Assembly: GCF_051014445.1 (NCBI RefSeq)
Contig: NC_135136.1
Location: 18,432,001-18,496,000 of the forward strand
Length of the DNA stretch: 64,000 bases
Direction: 5' to 3'
Source: Colletes latitarsis
Lineage: Eukaryota; Arthropoda; Insecta; Hymenoptera; Colletidae
Shown piece by piece: positions 51,117-63,164 of the stretch. Every line of letters starts with the position of its first letter. Positions within the stretch are counted from its first letter, which is position 1. The notes beneath the pieces were generated by a model. It was given only the letters and a program-made list of their open reading frames with translations. It searched no databases and was not told where the DNA came from. The position numbers and the translations under genes are program-made.

Positions 51117-53940
51117 CTATACCAGGCCTAACTTACGTTGCCCTCTAAAATATTGATGGAAACCAGGTTTAATGGACTGTTTCAGTGTGGTACCACATTA
51201 CTACGTGATCCAATCCAGAAAAAGCCCTGGATCTAGCCATCAAGTATGAGAAATATGCGAAAGTATGAGCCTGATGAGGGCAAATCCTAGACCTAACCCA
51301 TAACCAAACATGCGTTATCCTCTAATATATTTATCAAGACCAGGTTTAATTGAATGTTTCAGTGTGGTACCACATTACTGCGTGATCCAAACCTGAAAAA
51401 ACCCAGGATCTGTTCAACAAGTATGTGGAGAATGCGAAAGTATGTGTCTGATGAGGGCAAATCCCAGGCCTAACCTAGACATAACATGCGTTATCCTCTA
51501 AAATATTGATCGAAACCAGGTTAAATGGACTGTTTCAGTGTGGTACCACATTACTACGTGATCCAATCCAGAAAAAGCCCTGGATCTAGCCATCAAGTAT
51601 GAGAAATATGCGAAGGTACGAGGCTGATGAGAGCAAATCCCAGACCTAACCATGACCTAACATGCGTTATTCTCTAAAATATTGATCGAAACCGGGTTTA
51701 ATGGACTGTTTCAGTGTGGTACCACATTACAACGTGATCCAAACCAGAAAAAACCCAGGATCTGTTCAACAAGTATGTGAAAAACGCGAAACTATGAGCC
51801 TGATGAGGGCAAATCCCAGACCTAACCATGACCTAACATGCGTCATTCTCTAAAATATTGATCGAAACCAGGTTTAATGGACTGTTTCAGTGTGGTACTA
51901 CATTACTACGCGATCCAAAACAGAAAAAACCCAGGATCTGTTCAACCAGTATGTGAAAAACGCGAAACAATGAGCCTGATGAGGGCAAATCCCAGACCTA
52001 TCCCAGACCCAACATGCGTTATTCTCTAAAATATTGATCGAAACTAGGTTTAATTTACTGTTTCAGAGTGGTACCACATTACTACATGATCCAATCCAGA
52101 AAAAGCCCTGGATCTAGCCGTGAAGTATGAGAAATATGCGAAATTATGAGCCTGATTAGGGCAAATCCTAGACATAACCCAGATCTAACATGCGTTATCC
52201 TCTAAAATATTTATCAAGACCAGGTTTAATTGAATGTTTCGGTGTGGTACCACAATACTACGGGATCCAAACCAGAAAAAGCCCAGAATCTGGCAACCAA
52301 GTATGAGAAATATGCGAAAGTACGAGCCTGATCAGGGCAAATCCCAGACCTATCCCAGACCTAACTTGCGTTGTCCTCTAAAATATTGATCGAAACCAGG
52401 TTTAATCGACTATTGCAGTGTGGTACCACATTACTACGTGATCGAAACCAGAAAAATACCCAGGATCTGTTCAACAAGTATGTGAAGAACGCGGAAATAT
52501 GACCCTGATGTCGGCAAATCCCGGGCCTAACCTAGACCTAACATGAGTTATCCTCAAATATATTGATCGAAAACAGGTTTAATGGACTGTTTCAGTGTGG
52601 TACCACATTACTACCTGATCCAAACCAGAAAAATACCCAGGATCTGTTCAACAAGTATGTGAAGAACGCGAAAATGTGACCCTGATGAGGCCAAATCCCA
52701 GACCTATCCCAGATCTTACTTGCGTTATCCTCGAAAATATTGATCGAAACCAGGTTTAATCGGCTGCTTCAGTGTGGTGCCACATTACTACCTGATCCAA
52801 ACCAGAAAAATACCCAGCACCTGTTCCACAAGTATGTGAAGAACGCGAAAATATGACCCTGATGGGGGCAAATCCCAGACCTATACCAGGCCTAACTTAC
52901 GTTGCCCTCTAAAATATTGATGGAAACCAGGTTTAATGGACTGTTTCAGTGTGGTACCACATTACTACGTGATCCAATCCAGAAAAAGCCCTGGATCTAG
53001 CCATCAAGTATGAGAAATATGCGAAAGTATGAGCCTGATGAGGGCAAATCCTAGACCTAACCCAGACCTAACATGCGTTATCCTCTAAAATATTTATCAA
53101 GACCAGGTTTAATTGAATGTTTCAGTGTGGTACCACATCACTATGTGATCCAAACCAGAAAAATACCCAGGATCCGTTCATCAAGTATGTGAAGAATGCG
53201 AAAATATGACCCTGATGAGGGCAAATCCCAGACCTATACCAGACCTAACTTGCGTTGTCCACTAAAATATTGATCGAAACCAGGTTAAATGGACAGTTTC
53301 AGTGTGGTACCACATTACTACAGGATCCAAACTAGAAAAAGCCCAGAATCTGGCCATCAAGTATGAGAAATATGCGAAAGTACGAGCCTGATGAGAGCAA
53401 ATCCCAGACCTATCCCAGACCCAACATGCGTTATTCTCTAAAATATTGATCGAAACTAGGTTTAATTTACTGTTTCAGAGTGGTACCACATTACTACGTG
53501 ATCCAAACCAGAAAAATACCCAGGATCTGTTCAACAAGTATGTGAAGAACGCGGAAATATGAGCCTGATGAGGGCAAATCCCAGACCTATCCCAGACCTA
53601 ACTTGCGTTGTCCTCTAAAATATTGATCGAAACCAGGTTTAATCGACTATTACAGTGTGGTACCACATTACTACGTGATCCAACCCAGAAAAATACCCAG
53701 GATCTGTTCAACAAGTATGTGAAGAACGCGAAAATGTGACCCTGATGAGGCCAAATCCCAGACCTATCCCAGATCTTACTTGCGTTATCCTCGAAAATAT
53801 TGATCGAAACCAGGTTTAATCGGCTGCTTCAGTGTGGTGCCACATTACTACCTGATCCAAACCAGAAAAATACCCAGCACCTGTTCCACAAGTATGTGAA
53901 GAACGCGAAAATATGACCCTGATGGGGGCAAATCCCAGAC
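51117..53940 (-). repeat. 16-monomer HOR (about 2824 bp), copy 2
   Basis: It has the same monomer order as copy 1 with patches that differ as whole monomers. Near 52200-52380 this copy has a TTTATCAAGACC monomer with CAATACTACGGGATCC where copy 1 has GATCGAAACC with GACTATTACAGTG. The match to the following sequence ends about 54115, where CCCAGACCTAACATG replaces the CCCATAACC variant. Confidence 0.84.
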
Positions 53941-54540
53941 CTATACCAGGCCTAACTTACGTTGCCCTCTAAAATATTGATGGAAACCAGGTTTAATGGA
54001 CTGTTTCAGTGTGGTACCACATTACTACGTGATCCAATCCAGAAAAAGCCCTGGATCTAGCCATCAAGTATGAGAAATATGCGAAAGTATGAGCCTGATG
54101 AGGGCAAATCCTAGACCTAACCCAGACCTAACATGCGTTATCCTCTAAAATATTTATCAAGACCAGGTTTAATTGAATGTTTCAGTGTGGTACCACATCA
54201 CTATGTGATCCAAACCAGAAAAATACCCAGGATCCGTTCATCAAGTATGTGAAGAATGCGAAAATATGACCCTGATGAGGGCAAATCCCAGACCTATACC
54301 AGACCTAACTTACGTTGTCCTCTAAAATATTGATGGAAACCAGGTTTAATGGACTGTTTCAGTGTGGTACCACATTACTACGTGATCCAATCCAGAAAAA
54401 GCCCTGGATCTAGCCATCAAGTATGAGTAATATGCGAAAGTATGAGCCTGATGAGGACAAATCCTAGACCTAACCCAGACCTAACATGCGTTATCCTCTA
54501 AAATATTTATCAAGACCAGGTTTAATTGAATGTTTCAGTG
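53941..54540 (-). repeat. Continuation of the 16-monomer HOR register, partial and rearranged
   Basis: About three monomers that resemble the 50.1-50.4 kb and 52.9-53.3 kb parts of the HOR, with TATACCAGACC and AGCCCTGGATCTAGCC. The order then breaks into the triplet duplication. No gene seen. Confidence 0.7.
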
Positions 54541-55070
54541 TGGTACCACATTACTACGTGATCCAAACCAGAAAAATACCCAGGATCTGTTCAACAAGTA
54601 TGTGATGAACGCGGAAATATGAGCCTGATGAGGGCAAATCCCAGACCTATCCCAGACCTAACTTGCGTTGTCCTCTAAAATATTTATCGAAACCAGGTTT
54701 AATCGACTATTACAGTGTGGTACCACATTACTACATGATCCAAACCAGAAAAATACCCAGGATCTGTTCAACAAGTATGTGAAGAACGCGAAAATATGAC
54801 CCTGATGAGGGCAAATCCCAGACCTATACCAGACCTAACTTGCGTTGTCCTCTAAAATATTGATCGTAACCAGGTTAAATGGACAGTTTCAGTGTGGTAC
54901 CACATTACTACAGGATCCAAACTAGAAAATGCCCAGAATCTGGCCATCAAGTATGAGAAATATGCGAAAGTACGAGCCTGATGAGAGCAAATCCCAGACC
55001 TATCCCAGACCCAACATGCGTTATTCTCTAAAATATTGATCGAAACTAGGTTTAATTTACTGTTTCAGAG
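54541..55070 (-). repeat. Three-monomer tandem duplication (530 bp), copy 1
   Basis: It matches the next 530 bases in register. Differences seen include GTGATGAACGCGG here against GTGAAGAACGCGG, CTACATGATCC against CTACGTGATCC, and CTAGAAAATGCCC against CTAGAAAAAGCCC. Confidence 0.85.
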
Positions 55071-55600
55071 TGGTACCACATTACTACGTGATCCAAACCA
55101 GAAAAATACCCAGGATCTGTTCAACAAGTATGTGAAGAACGCGGAAATATGAGCCTGATGAGGGCAAATCCCAGACCTATCCCAGACCTAACTTGCGTTG
55201 TCCTCTAAAATATTGATCGAAACCAGGTTTAATCGACTATTACAGTGTGGTACCACATTACTACGTGATCCAAACCAGAAAAATACCCAGGATCTGTTCA
55301 ACAAGTATGTGAAGAACGCGAAAATATGACCCTGATGAGGGCAAATCCCAGACCTATACCAGACCTAACTTGCGTTGTCCTCTCAAATATTGATCGAAAC
55401 CAGGTTAAATGGACAGTTTCAGTGTGGTACCACATTACTACAGGATCCAAACTAGAAAAAGCCCAGAATCTGGCCATCAAGTATGAGAAATATGCGAAAG
55501 TACGAGCCTGATGAGAGCAAATCCCAGACCTATCCCAGACCCAACATGCGTTATTCTCTAAAATATTGATCGAAACTAGGTTTAATTTACTGTTTCAGAG
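55071..55600 (-). repeat. Three-monomer tandem duplication (530 bp), copy 2
   Basis: Second member of the triplet pair. It begins in a CAGAGTGGTACC monomer that also follows copies of the same triplet in the 16-monomer HOR, so the triplet is one module of that HOR amplified locally. Confidence 0.85.
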
Positions 55601-55938
55601 TGGTACCACATTACTACATGATCCAATCCAGAAAAAGCCCAGGATCTAGCCATGAAGTATGAGAAATATGCGAAATTATGAGCCTGATTAGGGCAAATCC
55701 TAGACATAACCCAGATCTAACATGCGTTATCCTCTAAAATATTTATCAAGACCAGGTTTAATTGAATGTTTCAGTGTGGTACCACAATACTACGGGATCC
55801 AAACCAGAAAAAGCCCAGAATCTGGCAACCAAGTATGAGAAATATGCGAAAGTACGAGCCTGGTCAGGGCAAATCCCAGACCTATCCCAGACCTAACTTG
55901 CGTTGTCCTCTAAAATATTGATCGAAACCAGGTTTAAA
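55601..55938 (-). repeat. Monomers linking the triplet duplication to the next shared block
   Basis: About two monomers matching the 52.08-52.39 kb part of the 16-monomer HOR (CCATGAAGTATGAG, CGAAATTATGAG and then CAATACTACGGGATCC). No gene seen. Confidence 0.72.
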
Positions 55939-56774
55939 GGACTGTCTCAGTGTGGTACCACATTACTACCTGATCCAATCCAGAAAAAGCCCAGAATCTG
56001 GCCATGAATTATGAGAAATATGCGAAAATACGAGCCTGATGAGAGCAAATCCCAGGCCTAACCCAGACATAACATGCGTTATCCTCTAAAATATTGATAG
56101 AAACCAGGTTAAATGGACTGTCTCAGTGTGGCACCACATTACTACAGAATCCAAACTCGAAAAAGCCCAGAATCTGGCCATCAAGTATGAGAAATATGCG
56201 AAAGTACGAGCCTGATGAGAGCAAATGCCAGACCTACCCCAGACCTAAAATGCGTTATCCTCTAAAATATTGATAGAAACCAGGTTAAATGGACTGTCTC
56301 AGTGTGGCACCACATTACTACAGAATCCAAACTAGAAAAAGCCCAGAATCTGGCCATCAAGTATGAGAAATATGCGAAAGTACGAGCCTGATGAGAGCAA
56401 ATCCCAGACCTACCCCAGACCTAACATGCGTTATCCTCTAAAATATTGATCGAAACCAGGGTTAATGGACTGTTTCAGTGTGGTACCACATTACTACCTG
56501 ATCCAATCCAGAAAAAGCCCAGGATCTGTTCAACAAGTATGTGAAGAACGCGGAAATATGACCCTGATGAGGGCAAATCCCGGGCCTAACCTAGACCTAA
56601 CATGAGTTATCCCCAAATATATTGATCGAAACCAGGCTTAATGGACTGTTTCAGTGTGCTACCACATTACTACGTGATCCAAACCAGAAAAAACCCAGAA
56701 TCTGTTCAACATGTATGTGGAAAATGCGAAAGTATGTGTCTGATGAGGGCAAATCCCAGGCCTAACCTAGACAG
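55939..56774 (-). repeat. Shared block, member 1 of a pair 7226 bp apart
   Basis: It matches 63165-64000 at offset 7226 (41 monomers), including CTGTCTCAGTGTGGCACC, CTACAGAATCC and CATGTATGTGGAAAATGC. It contains two adjacent near-identical monomers (CAGAATCCAAACTCG near 56146 and CAGAATCCAAACTAG near 56322), a single-monomer tandem duplication. Confidence 0.84.
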
Positions 56775-57856
56775 AACATGCGTTATCCTCTAAAATATTG
56801 ATCGAAACCAGGTTTAATGGACTGTTTCAGTGTGCCACCACATTACTACGTGATCCAATCCTGAAAAAGCCCAGTATCTAGCCATGAAGTATGAGAAATA
56901 TGCGAATTTATGAGCCTGATTTGGGCAAATCCTAGACATAACCCAGATCTAACATGCGTTATCCTCTAAAATATTTATCAAGACCAGGTCTAATTGAATG
57001 TTTCAGTGTGGTACCACAATTCTACGGGATCCAAACCAGAAAAAGCCCAGAATCTGGCCACCGAGTATGAGAAATATGCGAAAGTGCGAGCCTGATCAGG
57101 GCAAATCCCAGACCTATCCCAGACCTAACTTGCGTTGTCCTCTAAAATATTGATCGAAACCGGGTTTAATGGACTGTTTCAGTGTGGTACCACATTACTA
57201 CCTGATCCAATCCAGAAAAAGCCCAGGATCTGTTCAACAAGTATGTGAAGAACGCGGAAATATGGCCCTGATGAGGGCAAATCCCGGGCCTAACCTAGAC
57301 CTAACATTAGTTATCCTCAAATATATTGCTCGAAACCAGGTTTAATCGACTGCTTCAGTGTGGTACCACATTACTACCTGATCCAAACCAGAATAATACC
57401 CAGGATCTGTTCAACATGTATGTGGAAAATGCAAAAGTATGTGTCTGATGTGGGCAAATCCCAGGCCTAACCTAGACAGAACATGCGTTATCCTCTAAAA
57501 TATTGATCGAAACTAGGTTTAATTTACTGTTTCAGTGTGGTACCACATTACTACGTGATCCAATCCTGAAAAAGCCCAATATCTAGCCATGAAGTATGAG
57601 AAATATGCGAATTTATGAGCCTGATTTGGGCAAATCCTAGACATAACCCAGATCTAACATGCGTTATCCTCTAAAATATTTATCAAGACCAGGTTTAATT
57701 GAATGTTTCAGTGTGGTACCACAATACTACGGGATCCAAACCAGAAAAAGCCCAGAATCTGGCCACCGAGTACGAGAAATATGCGAAAGTGCGAGCCTGA
57801 TCAGAGCAAATGCCAGACCTGTCCGAGACCTAACTTCCGTTGTCCTCTAAAATATT
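56775..57856 (-). repeat. Mixed monomers with a four-monomer echo
   Basis: The AATCCTGAAAAAGCCCA monomer with GCGAATTTATGAG and TGATTTGGGC appears near 56858 and again near 57563, about 705 bases apart. The 57.5-57.86 kb part also matches 62.8-63.15 kb at offset 5289. No gene seen. Confidence 0.75.
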
Positions 57857-59443
57857 GATCGAAACCAGGTTTAATGGACTGTCTCAGTGTGGTACCACAT
57901 TACTACCTGATCCAATCCAGAAAAAGCCCAGAATCTGGCCATGAATTATGAGAAATATGCGAAAGTACGAGCCTGATGAGAGTGAATCCCAGGCCTAACC
58001 TAGACATAACATGTGTTATCCTCTAAAATATTGATAGAAACCAGGTTAAATGGACTGCCACAGTGTGGCACCACATTACTACAGAATCCAAACTAGAAAA
58101 AGCCCAGAATCTGGCCATCAAGTATGAGAAATATGCGAAACTACGAGCCTGATGAGAGCAAATCCCAGACCTACCCCAGACCTAACATGCGTTATCCACT
58201 AAAATATTTATCAAGACCAGGTTTAATTGAATGTTTCAGTGTGGTACCACATTACTACGTGATCCAAACCAGAAGAAACCCAGGATCTGTTCAACATGTA
58301 TGTGGAAAATGCGAAATTATGTGCCTGATTAGGGCAAATCCTAGACATTACCCAGATCTAACATGCGTTATCCTCTAAAATATTTATCAAGACCAGGTTT
58401 AATTGAATGTTTCAATGTGGTACCACAATACTACGTGATCCAAACCAGAAAAAACCCCAGGATCTGTTCAACATGTATGTGGAAAATGCGAAATTATGTG
58501 CCTGATTAGGGCAAATCCTAGACCTATCCCAGACCTAACTTGCGTTGTCCTCTAAAATATTGATCGAAACCAGGTTAAATGTACTGTTTCAGTGTGGTAC
58601 CACATTACTACGCGATCCAATCCTGAAAAAGCCCAGTATCTAGCCATGAAGTATGAGAAATATGCGAATTTATGAGCCTGATTTGGGCAAATCCTAGACA
58701 TAACCCAGATCTAACATGCGTTATCCTCTAAAATATTTATCAAGACCAGGTTTAATTGAATGTTTCAGTGTGGTACCACAATACTACAGGATCCAATCTA
58801 GAAAAAGCCCAGAATCTGGCCATGAACCATGAGGAATATGCGAAAGTACGAGCCTGATGAGAGCAAATCCCAGACCTAACCATGACCTAACATGCGTTAT
58901 TCTCCAAAATATTGATCGAAACCAGGTTTAATGGACTGTTTCAGTGTGGTACCACATTACTACGTGATCCAAAACAGAAAAAACCCAGGATCTGTTCAGC
59001 AAGTATGTGAAAAACGCGAAACTATGAGCCTGATGAGGGTAAATCCCAGACCTATCCCAGACCCAACATGCGTTATCCTCTAAAACATTTATCAAGACCA
59101 GGTTTAATTGAATGTTTCAGTGTGTTACCACATTACTACGTGATCCAAACCAGAAAAATACCCAGGATCTGTTCAACAAGTATGTGAAGAACGCGGACAT
59201 ATGACCCTGATGAGGGCAAATCCCGGGCCTAACCTAGACCTAACATGCGTTATCCTCAAAAATATTGATCGAAACCAGGTTTAATCGACTGTTTAAGTGT
59301 GGTGCCACATTACTACCTGATCCAAACCAGAAAAATACCCAGGATCTGTTCAACAAGTATGTGAAGAACGCGAAAATATGACCCTGATGAGGGCAAATCC
59401 CAGACCTATCCCAGACCTAACTTGCGTTATCCACTAAAATATT
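57857..59443 (-). repeat. 9-monomer HOR (1587 bp), copy 1
   Basis: Landmark CTGTCTCAGTGTGG and the GAGAGTGAATCCC, CTGCCACAGTGTGGCACC and CAGAAGAAACCC monomers recur at offset 1587 and again at 2821. Nine monomers of 176.3 bp give the unit length. Confidence 0.91.
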
Positions 59444-60677
59444 GATCGAAACCAGGTTTAATGGACTGTCTCAGTGTGGTACCACATTACTACCTGATCC
59501 AATCCAGAAAAAGCCCAGAATCTGGCCATGAATTATGAGAAATATGCGAAAGTACGAGCCTGATGAGAGTGAATCCCAGGCCTAACCTAGACATAACATG
59601 TGTTATCCTCTAAAATATTGATAGAAACCAGGTTAAATGGACTGCCACAGTGTGGCACCACATTACTACAGAATCCAAACTAGAAAAAGCCCAGAATCTG
59701 GCCATCAAGTATGAGAAATATGCGAAACTACGAGCCTGATGAGAGCAAATCCCAGACCTACCCCAGACCTAACATGCGTTATCCACTAAAATATTTATCA
59801 AGACCAGGTTTAATTGAATGTTTCAGTGTGGTACCACATTACTACGTGATCCAAACCAGAAGAAACCCAGGATCTGTTCAACATGTATGTGGAAAATGCG
59901 AAATTATGTGCCTGATTAGGGCAAATCCTAGACATTACCCAGATCTAACATGCGTTATCCTCTAAAATATTTATCAAGACCAGGTTTAATTGAATGTTTC
60001 AGTGTGGTACCACAATACTACAGGATCCAATCTAGAAAAAGCCCAGAATCTGGCCATGAACCATGAGGAATATGCGAAAGTACGAGCCTGATGAGAGCAA
60101 ATCCCAGACCTAACCATGACCTAACATGCGTTATTCTCCAAAATATTGATCGAAACCAGGTTTAATGGACTGTTTCAGTGTGGTACCACATTACTACGTG
60201 ATCCAAAACAGAAAAAACCCAGGATCTGTTCAGCAAGTATGTGAAAAACGCGAAACTATGAGCCTGATGAGGGTAAATCCCAGACCTATCCCAGACCCAA
60301 CATGCGTTATCCTCTAAAACATTTATCAAGACCAGGTTTAATTGAATGTTTCAGTGTGTTACCACATTACTACGTGATCCAAACCAGAAAAATACCCAGG
60401 ATCTGTTCAACAAGTATGTGAAGAACGCGGACATATGACCCTGATGAGGGCAAATCCCGGGCCTAACCTAGACCTAACATGCGTTATCCTCAAAAATATT
60501 GATCGAAACCAGGTTTAATCGACTGTTTAAGTGTGGTGCCACATTACTACCTGATCCAAACCAGAAAAATACCCAGGATCTGTTCAACAAGTATGTGAAG
60601 AACGCGAAAATATGACCCTGATGAGGGCAAATCCCAGACCTATCCCAGACCTAACTTGCGTTATCCACTAAAATATT
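59444..60677 (-). repeat. 9-monomer HOR, copy 2 lacking two monomers (1234 bp)
   Basis: Identical in order to copy 1 except that the two monomers holding TTTCAATGTGGTACC and CTACGCGATCCAATCCTG are absent. The join lies after the shared TTTATCAAGACC stretch, near 59970-60020. The loss of 353 bases is an exact two-monomer step. Confidence 0.91.
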
Positions 60678-62264
60678 GATCGAAACCAGGTTTAATGGAC
60701 TGTCTCAGTGTGGTACCACATTACTACCTGATCCAATCCAGAAAAAGCCCAGAATCTGGCCATGAATTATGAGAAATATGCGAAAGTACGAGCCTGATGA
60801 GAGTGAATCCCAGGCCTAACCTAGACATAACATGTGTTATCCTCTAAAATATTGATAGAAACCAGGTTAAATGGACTGCCACAGTGTGGCACCACATTAC
60901 TACAGAATCCAAACTAGAAAAAGCCCAGAATCTGGCCATCAAGTATGAGAAATATGCGAAACTACGAGCCTGATGAGAGCAAATCCCAGACCTACCCCAG
61001 ACCTAACATGCGTTATCCACTAAAATATTTATCAAGACCAGGTTTAATTGAATGTTTCAGTGTGGTACCACATTACTACGTGATCCAAACCAGAAGAAAC
61101 CCAGGATCTGTTCAACATGTATGTGGAAAATGCGAAATTATGTGCCTGATTAGGGCAAATCCTAGACATTACCCAGATCTAACATGCGTTATCCTCTAAA
61201 ATATTTATCAAGACCAGGTTTAATTGAATGTTTCAATGTGGTACCACAATACTACGTGATCCAAACCAGAAAAAACCCCAGGATCTGTTCAACATGTATG
61301 TGGAAAATGCGAAATTATGTGCCTGATTAGGGCAAATCCTAGACCTATCCCAGACCTAACTTGCGTTGTCCTCTAAAATATTGATCGAAACCAGGTTAAA
61401 TGTACTGTTTCAGTGTGGTACCACATTACTACGCGATCCAATCCTGAAAAAGCCCAGTATCTAGCCATGAAGTATGAGAAATATGCGAATTTATGAGCCT
61501 GATTTGGGCAAATCCTAGACATAACCCAGATCTAACATGCGTTATCCTCTAAAATATTTATCAAGACCAGGTTTAATTGAATGTTTCAGTGTGGTACCAC
61601 AATACTACAGGATCCAATCTAGAAAAAGCCCAGAATCTGGCCATGAACCATGAGGAATATGCGAAAGTACGAGCCTGATGAGAGCAAATCCCAGACCTAA
61701 CCATGACCTAACATGCGTTATTCTCCAAAATATTGATCGAAACCAGGTTTAATGGACTGTTTCAGTGTGGTACCACATTACTACGTGATCCAAAACAGAA
61801 AAAACCCAGGATCTGTTCAGCAAGTATGTGAAAAACGCGAAACTATGAGCCTGATGAGGGTAAATCCCAGACCTATCCCAGACCCAACATGCGTTATCCT
61901 CTAAAACATTTATCAAGACCAGGTTTAATTGAATGTTTCAGTGTGTTACCACATTACTACGTGATCCAAACCAGAAAAATACCCAGGATCTGTTCAACAA
62001 GTATGTGAAGAACGCGGACATATGACCCTGATGAGGGCAAATCCCGGGCCTAACCTAGACCTAACATGCGTTATCCTCAAAAATATTGATCGAAACCAGG
62101 TTTAATCGACTGTTTAAGTGTGGTGCCACATTACTACCTGATCCAAACCAGAAAAATACCCAGGATCTGTTCAACAAGTATGTGAAGAACGCGAAAATAT
62201 GACCCTGATGAGGGCAAATCCCAGACCTATCCCAGACCTAACTTGCGTTATCCACTAAAATATT
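60678..62264 (-). repeat. 9-monomer HOR (1587 bp), copy 3
   Basis: It restores the two monomers missing from copy 2 and matches copy 1 with very few visible differences. It ends near 62265, where AAACCAGGTTTAATGGACTG with a CTGTCTCAG follow-up becomes AAACCGGGTTTAATGG with CTGTTTCAG. Confidence 0.91.
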
Positions 62265-63164
62265 GATCGAAACCGGGTTTAATGGACTGTTTCAGTGTGG
62301 TACCACATTACTACGTGATCCAAACCAGAAGAATACCTAGGATCTGTTCAACAAGTATGTGGAGAATGCGAAAGTATGTGTCTGATGGGGGCAAATCCCA
62401 GGCCTAACCTAGACAGAACATGCGTTATCCTCTAAGATATTGATCGAAACCAGGTTTAATGGACTGTTCCAGTGTGCTACCACATTACTACGTGATCCAA
62501 ACCAGAAAAAACCCAGGATCCGTTCAACAAGTATGTGAAGAATGCGAAAGTATGTGTCTGATGAGGGAAAATCCCAGGCCTAACCTAGACCTAACATGCG
62601 TTACCCTCAAAATTATTTATCAGTACCAGGTTTAATTGAATGTTTCAGTTTGGTACCACATTTCTACGTGATTCAAACCAGAAAAAGCCAGGGATCTGTT
62701 CAACTGGTATGTGAAAAATGCGATAATATGACCCTGATGAGGGCAAATGCCAGACCTATCCCAGACCTAACTTGCGTTATCCTCTAAAACATTGATCGAA
62801 ACTAGGTTTAATTTACTGTTTAAGTGTGGTACCACATTACTACGTGATCCAATCCTGAAAAAGCCCAGTATCTAGCCATGAAGTATGAGAAATATGCGAA
62901 TTTATGAGCCTGATTTGGACAAATCCTAGACATAACCCAGATCTAACATGCGTTATCCTCTAAAATATTTATCAAGACCAGGTTTAATTGAATCTTTCAG
63001 TGTGGTAGCACAATACTACGGGATCCAAACCAGAAAAAGCCCAGAATCTGGCCACCGAGTATGAGAAATATGCGAAAGTGCGAGCCTGATCAGGGCAAAT
63101 CCCAGACCTATCCGAGACGTAACTTCCGTTGTCCTCTAAAATATTGATCGAAACCAGGTTTAAT
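62265..63164 (-). repeat. Mixed monomers after the 9-monomer HOR
   Basis: About five monomers of several types; the later part matches 57.5-57.86 kb at offset 5289. A 63-codon ORF can be read at 62596-62787, of the usual one-period-plus-16 form. No gene seen. Confidence 0.75.
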
